Shown here: in pieces, positions 57,917 through 64,000 of the stretch
Numbering within the stretch: position 1 is the stretch's first letter
Layout of the letters: every line of letters starts with the position of its first letter
Assembly: GCA_003054695.1 (NCBI GenBank)
Contig: QAZA01000056.1
Span: 1 to 64,000 of the forward strand
DNA length: 64,000 nucleotides
Direction: 5' to 3'
DNA from: Verrucomicrobia bacterium LW23
Lineage (GTDB): Bacteria; Verrucomicrobiota; Verrucomicrobiia; Methylacidiphilales; UBA1321
The notes under the pieces: model-generated
What the model was told of the DNA's origin: nothing
Databases searched by the model: none
Seen by the model: only the letters and a program-made list of their open reading frames with translations
Position numbers and translations under genes: made by a program

Positions 57917-59209
57917 TTAGAATTCAGGCCACAGGGAAATAACCTTCTTTTTGTAGTTAAACGATATGGGTTGTCGGCTTAAAAAGCTATAGCCCAGAAG
58001 GGCAGGGAACCGATTCTGTGTAGCAGCGGCGATGAAGGGGACATCGGAAACAATAAACGGCATTTTGCCGTAGTCCAGACCACCCAGTCCAATCTGAGAA
58101 ATCCGGCCGGATTGATAGGATCGAGGAGAACCCCATACCGACGTAACCGTTTTTTCACCTTCGTCCTGAAAAGAATCGGCGATCTGTTCTTTCAAAGTAT
58201 TGTTAATGACATTGATGGAAAGTCCGGTGTCAATAGCAAGTTTGGCTTTAATATCTCCAATGTTACCTTCAATAACGGGTATGTGATCAATGAGTTCAAA
58301 ATTAATGTCAGATACAGACATATCCTCTTTCTTTTTGGACAGCCTGCATCCATCGTTATCCAGTGCATAAAAGGTCAGCAGATTCTTGGCGTAGTCTATT
58401 TTGACTTCGTGATTAGATATCTGATCCGCGCCAATAATCCCTAGGATATCCATCTTAAAATAGCGGCTGACGTGATCCAGGTTCTTGCTGGCTGCCTCGA
58501 AGGAGCTAAGTCGCATTTCGCCCCATTCGAGGTCCTCAACAACGACGCATTCCAGGGATACGGAAGTTCCCTGAGCGCCCAGATGAAGTACAGGTTCCGA
58601 ACTGGCTTTCACCGGAGGAAAGAAAGCCGAATTCAGCGTCATCCCTTTGGTTCCTGTATCGAGGAAAAAATGGCCTTCTTTTCCATTCACCTTAGCTTCG
58701 GCGAGAATCAGGCCGTTGTGGAGTTGGAAAGGCACAGTAAAAACTGAAGGTGAAAAAGCGTATTTTGGGCTGAAAGTTGATCTGGGAGTGATCAAGCCCA
58801 GTTCGGAAAATGTGCCGACAGGACTTATACGAAACTGGCTTTTGCGCGTGCCATCAGAACATTGAAGCATGACCTCCACATCCATCGAGCCGTCAGCCAG
58901 TTGAGTCTTGTTCTGTATAGTGAGACAGCGAATGGTGCGGGGATAGTTTTCGACGATTTGTTTCAGAGCCTCCCTTGCCGCGTCACCCGTTAAATGGCCC
59001 ACCTTGTAATCGGGTGCAAGCAGCGGTTCAAGTAATGCCGTGTCTTTCGCGTTCAGAGTATTTACAAGCGAGGTTAGAGCCCGCTTTACAGCAGTTTGAT
59101 TATTTCCGAGAGTTGACAAATTGGCGCAATAGATCGCAATCGCCAGGATTGTCCCTGCAATCGCTATCGTAAGTTTGGCGTAGGCAAAAGCAGTGAATGT
59201 GCGGAACAT
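57917..59209 (-). CDS. Membrane-anchored retropepsin-like aspartic protease
   Basis: A 430-residue protein from ATG 59209, whose first helix (MFRTFTAFAYAKLTIAIAGT) anchors it or is a signal peptide. Residues about 40-135 resemble a small cone-shaped NTF2/SnoaL-like domain. Two retropepsin-like units follow, with catalytic FFLDTGTKG and LAIDTGLSINV, so both Asp-Thr-Gly sites sit in one chain and can form an active pair. Such proteins cut or bind periplasmic substrates. It lies between the His-rich protein and the metal ATPase, an unusual place for a protease. The frame continues upstream without a better start. Confidence 0.7.
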   Translation of the reverse strand: MFRTFTAFAYAKLTIAIAGTILAIAIYCANLSTLGNNQTAVKRALTSLVNTLNAKDTALLEPLLAPDYKVGHLTGDAAREALKQIVENYPRTIRCLTIQNKTQLADGSMDVEVMLQCSDGTRKSQFRISPVGTFSELGLITPRSTFSPKYAFSPSVFTVPFQLHNGLILAEAKVNGKEGHFFLDTGTKGMTLNSAFFPPVKASSEPVLHLGAQGTSVSLECVVVEDLEWGEMRLSSFEAASKNLDHVSRYFKMDILGIIGADQISNHEVKIDYAKNLLTFYALDNDGCRLSKKKEDMSVSDINFELIDHIPVIEGNIGDIKAKLAIDTGLSINVINNTLKEQIADSFQDEGEKTVTSVWGSPRSYQSGRISQIGLGGLDYGKMPFIVSDVPFIAAATQNRFPALLGYSFLSRQPISFNYKKKVISLWPEF

Positions 59210-59264
59210 AAGAACAAGACTGGCAATACCGTGGCTCCCGTTTTGAAGATGAGGCAACCGAAGT

Positions 59265-59296
59265 GGTTTCCCCGCCATGCCGGGGGCGGGGAAACC
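59265..59296 (-). terminator. Strong hairpin between the His-rich protein and protease genes
   Basis: GGTTTCCCCGCC at 59265-59276 pairs perfectly with GGCGGGGAAACC at 59285-59296 around 8 bases, in the 131-base gap between the two genes. It probably separates the RND pump unit from the protease-ATPase unit, or limits read-through. Confidence 0.6.
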
Positions 59297-59340
59297 ATTC
59301 AGCATACGCCGGGAGAAGCGACGAACGGTGTGCGATGAGG

Positions 59341-59853
59341 TTAATGCTTATGGTTGGGATCGTTGTGATCGTGGCCCTTGTGGTCATCACCGTGCTCGCA
59401 GATACATGCGTACTCGGCATATTTGCAGGTGGGGCACTTGGCGAGATTCAGGTTGAATTTCTCCGTTGCCGCCTTGGCGTCGGGCTTCACCTTGATCTGA
59501 ACAACGGTGGGAATTTCGTTGCCGTCCGGAATCGCTTTGTCCGAGATGAGTTTGTCGCCGTCTTTGGCAAACGTCAGCTTCGTGGGGGCACTGCGATCAC
59601 CCATAGTGACGCTGACTGACTGGTCGGCGGGAGGAACTACCTTGTTGGAGTCGTCAACGAAGCGGATCTCCACTTTCTTATCGGCGTTGACGAAGAATTC
59701 GGCATGAGGTTCCACCTTGGTGAGAATTCGTCCGCCCGTGGGGCCAGCAACGGGTTTGTCATCATGCTTGTGGGCATCCGCTGCGTGTACCGGGGCGAAC
59801 TGGCTGAAGGCGAGGCCCAGAAAAAGGCCGGCTGTGAGAAGTAGACTTTTCAT
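59341..59853 (-). CDS. Periplasmic His/Cys-rich metal-binding protein
   Basis: A 170-residue exported protein: signal peptide MKSLLLTAGLFLGLAFSQFA, cleaved near VHA, then a His-rich start (DAHKHDDK), a beta-rich domain of about 90 residues, a Cys cluster (KCPTCKYAEYACICEH) and a His-rich end (DDHKGHDHNDPNHKH). I do not know the family. The layout suits a metal-binding buffer or chaperone for the adjacent CzcA/CusA pump, whose gene ends 48 bases upstream on the same strand. Confidence 0.65.
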   Translation of the reverse strand: MKSLLLTAGLFLGLAFSQFAPVHAADAHKHDDKPVAGPTGGRILTKVEPHAEFFVNADKKVEIRFVDDSNKVVPPADQSVSVTMGDRSAPTKLTFAKDGDKLISDKAIPDGNEIPTVVQIKVKPDAKAATEKFNLNLAKCPTCKYAEYACICEHGDDHKGHDHNDPNHKH

Positions 59854-59901
59854 TATTTTGATGTGTGTTTGTTGGGTTGTCCGGTTAAGAACCGGGTGAG
59901 C

Positions 59902-62900
59902 CTAGCCCACGGCGGCAGCGTTCTGCTTTAGTGCCTGCTCCGCAGCCTTGCGACCGAGGAGCCAGAACATTGCAGGCGTTACCGCCATGTCCAGGAAGGT
60001 GGAAGAAACAAGACCGCCGACGATGACCACCGCGACGGGGTGCAGAATTTCTTTGCCGGGCTGGTCGGCAGCGAGGACGAGCGGGATCAGACCAATACCG
60101 GCGGAAAGCGCAGTCATCATCACGGGCACAAGCCGTTCCAGCGTGCCGCGGATGACCATCTGTTTCGTAAAGCCTTCACCTTCATGCTTCATGAGGTGGA
60201 GATAGTGGGAGATCATCATGATGCCGTTTCGGGCCGCAACGCCGCCGACGGCGATGAAACCGACCAGCGTGGCAATACTGATGTTATTGGTCTGCCAGTA
60301 GGTGAAAGCCAGGCCTCCCATGAGTGCCAGGGGGATGTTGACCAGCACCTGCAAGGCAAGGGATGCGCTGGCGAAGTAGCTGTAGAGCATCATGAAGACG
60401 ACGACAAAGACCACGCTCGAGAGAATCATGATGCGCTGGGTGGCTTCCTGCTGTGCCTGAAACTCGCCTTCGTAGGTGAGGAAATACCCTTCGGGGAGTT
60501 TCACATTGGCGGCCACATCCTTCTGAAGCGTCTGAACGAGCGTCGAAACGTCGCGAACGGAGGGCTTGATCGCCAGGGCAAATCGGCGCTGGCTGTTTTC
60601 CCGGAAGATCACGTTCGGCCCCTTTGCCTGGCGGACTTCTGCAATCATCTGGAGAGGTATTCGCTGCTTAGTGTCGGTCTCAATCGGAAGTTCCGCGATC
60701 TTGTCCGCTGAATCGCGCCATTCCAACGGCAGTCGGGTAACGAGGCCAATGGCGCGCTGGCCTTCGCGAAGCTCGGCGACCTTCTCTCCGCCTACCATGG
60801 AGGAAATTTGCTCGTTGAGTTTGCCCGGCGTGATTCCGTAGGCCTGCGCTTTTTCCCGGTCAACTTCAACGCGGAGCTGCGGGATGGCGGATGTCTGATC
60901 CAGCTTTGTGTCTTCAAACCCAGGGATTTTTTTGGCAACGGTCTGGATTTCCGTACCGATCTGGCGCAGGACATCAAGATCAGGACCGAAAACCTTGATG
61001 GCGACCGGAGCTGCTACACCGCTCATCATGTGACCAATACGATCAGCCAGTGGACCACCCACGACAGCGAAGACGCCGGGGACTTCGCGGGCCTTGGCAC
61101 CGAGGGCTTCGAGCACCTCCTTGCGACTGCGGGGCTTGTGCGAAGCTCCATCCTTTCCTTCCGGAGCTTTTCCTTCCGCTCCATCGCCGGAAAGGAAGTC
61201 GACGTCAAATTCCACCGTAGAGACGGGTACAACGTGATCTCCGCGCTCTGCACGTCCCAGACGGCGACCCACCTTGTGCACCTCGGGAACGCTGAGCAAC
61301 TGCCCTTCAATGACGTCCGAAATCTTATTCATCTCCTCAAGGCTTGTGCCTGGGGCGCCGGCCACGGCAATAAGCGCCGTTTCTTCGCGGAACTTCGGCA
61401 GGAAGTCTTTACCCATGTAAGGATAAAGTGAAAGCGAACCGGCCAGCAGCGCGGCGGCCACAGTCAGCACGAACAAAGGGCGCTCTATCGCGATTCGCAG
61501 TAGGGTCTTCTCGAGAATCCACTTCATGAACGTGACGAGCCTGCCGTCATCGTGGTCGTGGCCAGCAGCGGGGCGCAGCAGGAACGAGCAGAGCACGGGG
61601 ATAGCCGTCAAAGAGACAAGAAACGATGCGAGCATCGAAATTATGGTGGCGATGGCAATAGGGGCGAAAAGCTTGCCTTCCACACCACTCAGGCCCAGCA
61701 GCGGGAGGAATACCAGGACGATGAGGACTGTCGCGTAAAGGATCGAGTTACGCACTTCCCCGGACGCTCGTGCTATTACCTCAAGGTTGGGCTCAGGTTT
61801 GGGCAATGACGCGTTTTCCCGTAGTCGCCGGAAGACGTTCTCGACATCCACAATGGCGTCATCGACGACCATGCCGACGGCGACCGCCAAACCGCCAAGC
61901 GTCATGGAGTTGACGCTGATCCCCATCTGCTGGAACACGATCATGGTGATGCCGAAGCTCAAAGGCATAGCCATCAGGGTGATGAACGTGGTTCTGAGGT
62001 TCAGCAGGAAGAGAAACAGGATGACCGTCACCATTATTGCACCGTCCCGAATCGCCTCGATCAGGTTGCCAATGGCGTGGTCAATGAAAGTCTTTTGCTG
62101 AAACAGCAAAGTCGTCTCCACCCCCGGCGGCAGCGTATTTTTCAGCTCTTCGAGTGCCTGATTGATCTGAAGCGTCAGTGCACGGGTGTCGAAACCCGGG
62201 GCCTTGGTGATGCTCATGATCACACCGTAAGTCGGCGTCTTTTCCGGGCTTACGCTGACAGTGGCGTCCCCGCGCATAGGTTCTATGCCCCATGCCACGG
62301 TCGCCACATCCCGTATAGAAATGGGGCGGGCGTTGACGCGTTTGATGACGGTACTGGCGATGTCGTTGAGGTCCACGGTCATCGCAAGATTGCGGACCAT
62401 GATTTCCGTGGTGCCGGTATTGATAAAGCCGCCGGTGGTAGTGCTTGCCACCTGTTTGGCTGCACTCTCAAGCTCTTCCAGCGTCACGCCGTTGGACTGC
62501 ATCCGGTAAGGGTCGGGCTGGATTTCGATCTGCTTGATGCCGCCACCCATATTCAGGACTTCCGCAACACCGTTGATGCTTTGGAGACGGCGGCGGATCG
62601 TCCAGTCGGCAATGCTCCTGACTTCCCGAGGCGGAAGGTAGTTGGGTTGTCCTTCTTTGACGGTAGACCGTACGCCCACAAGCAGAATTTCGCCCATAAG
62701 CGAAGCCACTGGCGTCATGAATGGCGAAACGCCTTCAGGCAGCTGATCACGTGCGGCCTGGAGCCGCTCTTGCACCAGCGTTCTCGCGCGATAGATGTCT
62801 ACGTCCCAGCCGAACTCAACATAGACAAGGCTCAGGGCGACGTCGGAGTTGGATCGCAGTCTGGTGACACCGGCAACGCCCATAAACGCGGTTTCCAACG

Positions 62901-63102
62901 GTTGGGTAACTCGCGTTTCTACCTCCTCCGGAGCAAGCCCGGGCGCTTCCGTCAGGATGGTGACGGTAGGCTTCGTAAGGTCGGGCAGCACCTCAACCGG
63001 AAGCCGCGTTGCAATTCTGACTCCTGCAACCATCAGCAGGACCGCGATCCCCAGCACCAGAAGGCGGTTGCTGAGGGACCACTTGATCATGGAATTTAAC
63101 AT
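59902..63102 (-). CDS. RND heavy-metal efflux pump (CzcA/CusA family)
   Basis: A 1066-residue inner-membrane antiporter of the HME-RND type, moving metal from periplasm or cytoplasm to outside. It shows the usual twelve-segment plan with two large periplasmic loops. Motifs include LPVEVLPDLTKPTVTILTEA at the start, VGMVVDDAIVDVENVFRRL in the fourth segment region, and GGVAARNGIMMISHYLHL in the C-terminal half. VVDDAIVD, with acidic residues, belongs to the proton relay. Metal specificity cannot be set by eye. It follows the adaptor gene by two bases. Confidence 0.9.
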   Translation of the reverse strand: MLNSMIKWSLSNRLLVLGIAVLLMVAGVRIATRLPVEVLPDLTKPTVTILTEAPGLAPEEVETRVTQPLETAFMGVAGVTRLRSNSDVALSLVYVEFGWDVDIYRARTLVQERLQAARDQLPEGVSPFMTPVASLMGEILLVGVRSTVKEGQPNYLPPREVRSIADWTIRRRLQSINGVAEVLNMGGGIKQIEIQPDPYRMQSNGVTLEELESAAKQVASTTTGGFINTGTTEIMVRNLAMTVDLNDIASTVIKRVNARPISIRDVATVAWGIEPMRGDATVSVSPEKTPTYGVIMSITKAPGFDTRALTLQINQALEELKNTLPPGVETTLLFQQKTFIDHAIGNLIEAIRDGAIMVTVILFLFLLNLRTTFITLMAMPLSFGITMIVFQQMGISVNSMTLGGLAVAVGMVVDDAIVDVENVFRRLRENASLPKPEPNLEVIARASGEVRNSILYATVLIVLVFLPLLGLSGVEGKLFAPIAIATIISMLASFLVSLTAIPVLCSFLLRPAAGHDHDDGRLVTFMKWILEKTLLRIAIERPLFVLTVAAALLAGSLSLYPYMGKDFLPKFREETALIAVAGAPGTSLEEMNKISDVIEGQLLSVPEVHKVGRRLGRAERGDHVVPVSTVEFDVDFLSGDGAEGKAPEGKDGASHKPRSRKEVLEALGAKAREVPGVFAVVGGPLADRIGHMMSGVAAPVAIKVFGPDLDVLRQIGTEIQTVAKKIPGFEDTKLDQTSAIPQLRVEVDREKAQAYGITPGKLNEQISSMVGGEKVAELREGQRAIGLVTRLPLEWRDSADKIAELPIETDTKQRIPLQMIAEVRQAKGPNVIFRENSQRRFALAIKPSVRDVSTLVQTLQKDVAANVKLPEGYFLTYEGEFQAQQEATQRIMILSSVVFVVVFMMLYSYFASASLALQVLVNIPLALMGGLAFTYWQTNNISIATLVGFIAVGGVAARNGIMMISHYLHLMKHEGEGFTKQMVIRGTLERLVPVMMTALSAGIGLIPLVLAADQPGKEILHPVAVVIVGGLVSSTFLDMAVTPAMFWLLGRKAAEQALKQNAAAVG

Positions 63103-63104
63103 GA

Positions 63105-64000
63105 TTAGTGGCCCCCACTTTTACTGTTCGAGCCTGCTCCGGCAGGAACTTTGTCACGAGAGGCGTGCGCGGACTCGCTCAGCTCCGGATTGGAGTTTGA
63201 ATGTGGCTGAGAAAGCGCGCTCTTCGTTGAAGACGCTGTCGCGTGAGTGTCCTGATCTTCTGTTGCCAGAAAAGTATCTTGTTCCTTAGATTCATCCTTG
63301 TTTTCCGGACCGCTTCTGAAAAGCAGTGATATAAGAAGAAGCGCGAAGAGTCCGGCACTGGTGTACATCCAGAAGTCGCTGTTGCCCGCCGCCGCGGCCG
63401 GTTGCGCCGCTGCGTTGCCACCCTTTTCCTTCGCCTTCTTGGCCTCCATTTCGGCTTTCTTTGCTGGTGTCAGCTCCGAGCCATCGGCAGCGTGTTCGTG
63501 GCCATGCGCGGCATCCAGCGCGTCTTTCAGAGACATGCTACCGGTGCCGACAAAGCCCAGAGAGTAGGAGCCGCGCGTCACCACTTCATCCGCCGCAAAC
63601 AATCCGGAGATGATTTCGACGTAACGATCGTTCATCTCGCCGACAACCACCGGCGTTTTGATGAAGGCCCTGGGGAGGTTGAAGTCCTTGACGTACACGA
63701 AGCGATTGGCAGCTTCTCCCTGCAAAGCGCTACGAGGAATGCTCAGGATGTTGGTCCGTCGTCCAAGAATAATCGAAAACTCAGCGCGCATCTCGGGCCT
63801 GAGCAGGCCGCCGGGATTTCCCATGCGAAATACCGCATCCAATGTCCCGTTTTCCCGATCTGCCGAGGTGCCGAAGCGCAGCAACGTTCCTTCAAACTTC
63901 TCTTTGGGGAGAGCAGTGACAGTGATACGCGCTTTGTTCGCATCCGAAACGCCAGCATTTGTACCAGGAGCCGGAGCTTTCATTTTTCCTGCCAGGTGTT
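63105..64000 (-). CDS. RND membrane-fusion adaptor (partial), with C-terminal anchor
   Basis: The frame is open through the edge of the window, so the gene starts beyond position 64000. The visible 298 residues begin inside the beta-barrel part of a CusB/CzcB-type adaptor (KEKFEGTLLRFGTSADRENG, LLRPEMRAEFSIILGRRTNI, NRFVYVKDFNLPRAFIKTPV) and the membrane-proximal domain (DRYVEIISGLFAADEVVTRG). They then continue with about 150 extra residues: a His-containing and Lys/Glu stretch, a hydrophobic segment (FWMYTSAGLFALLLISLLFR) and a Ser/His tail. Ordinary adaptors end before that, so this one probably has a second membrane anchor. Confidence 0.8.
   Translation of the reverse strand, partial: HLAGKMKAPAPGTNAGVSDANKARITVTALPKEKFEGTLLRFGTSADRENGTLDAVFRMGNPGGLLRPEMRAEFSIILGRRTNILSIPRSALQGEAANRFVYVKDFNLPRAFIKTPVVVGEMNDRYVEIISGLFAADEVVTRGSYSLGFVGTGSMSLKDALDAAHGHEHAADGSELTPAKKAEMEAKKAKEKGGNAAAQPAAAAGNSDFWMYTSAGLFALLLISLLFRSGPENKDESKEQDTFLATEDQDTHATASSTKSALSQPHSNSNPELSESAHASRDKVPAGAGSNSKSGGH

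Noticed and set aside
60040-63099. Plus-strand frames of 223, 207 and 340 residues opposite the RND pump gene
   Set aside because: Shadows of a gene with complete RND motifs; no start signals or domains.
1-64000. CRISPR arrays, tRNA or rRNA genes, insertion-sequence transposases, integrases, replication initiators
   Set aside because: Read for regular spaced repeats, cloverleaf-like segments and typical recombinase or Rep motifs; none was convincing, so no attachment site or replication origin is claimed.

Overview
The window comes from a diderm (Gram-negative type) bacterium: it encodes signal-peptide lipoproteins, a VirB-like conjugation machine and an RND metal pump. The moderately GC-rich backbone, the many starts preceded by CCT rather than a Shine-Dalgarno sequence and the general character of the proteins suggest the Verrucomicrobiota/PVC group or a relative. 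This is an inference, not shown by a marker gene. No rRNA, tRNA, replication gene or integrase was seen, so plasmid and integrated conjugative element cannot be told apart. The stretches 1-6.2 kb and 26.1-27.8 kb are visibly more AT-rich than the rest and look like separately acquired cargo.

Region 1 (1-6.2 kb) is a compact 7-deazaguanine DNA-modification (Dpd) locus. It has a TGT-like base-exchange enzyme (DpdA), a DGQQR-motif partner (DpdB), an HNH nuclease with a second DGQHR-motif protein, and the preQ0 synthesis enzymes QueD and QueC. Region 2 (6.3-12.2 kb) is a damage-response block. A LexA/UmuD-type self-cleaving protein precedes a 1366-residue fusion of a Y-family polymerase (DinB) and a DnaE-type polymerase, beside a divergent DUF72 gene.

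Region 3 (12.2-18.3 kb) is a DNA-processing region for conjugation: MobF relaxase, an oriT-like repeat region, TraK/TraL/TraM-like genes and a VirD4/TraG coupling protein. Region 4 (18.5-26.1 kb) is regulatory and accessory. It has a HEAT-histidine kinase/response regulator pair, an ArdC antirestriction operon, and four back-to-back gene pairs that each join a small XRE regulator to a two-component-like or unknown protein across palindromic operators. Region 5 (26.1-39.4 kb) has a defence-type reverse transcriptase, a lone ClpA/B-like AAA+ protein, and the mating-pair apparatus in the order VirB2, B3, B4, lipoprotein, TrbJ/VirB5, B6, B8, B9, B10, with small genes after it. No VirB11 was seen.

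Region 6 (39.5-64 kb) is an arsenic and heavy-metal island. It contains two PstS, PstC and PstA but no PstB; an ArsR-ArsC fusion; further ArsR and ArsC proteins; an Acr3 arsenite pump; a DUF6428 protein; thioredoxin reductase; a Cys-rich exported peptide; a SigZ-like sigma factor; a MerT-HMA fusion; a flavoprotein/MFS pair; a TSUP permease; a P1B metal ATPase; a retropepsin-like protein; a His-rich periplasmic protein; and a CzcA/CusA pump with its adaptor running off the end. Related ArsR-type operators lie before several of these units, suggesting coordinated control by arsenic.
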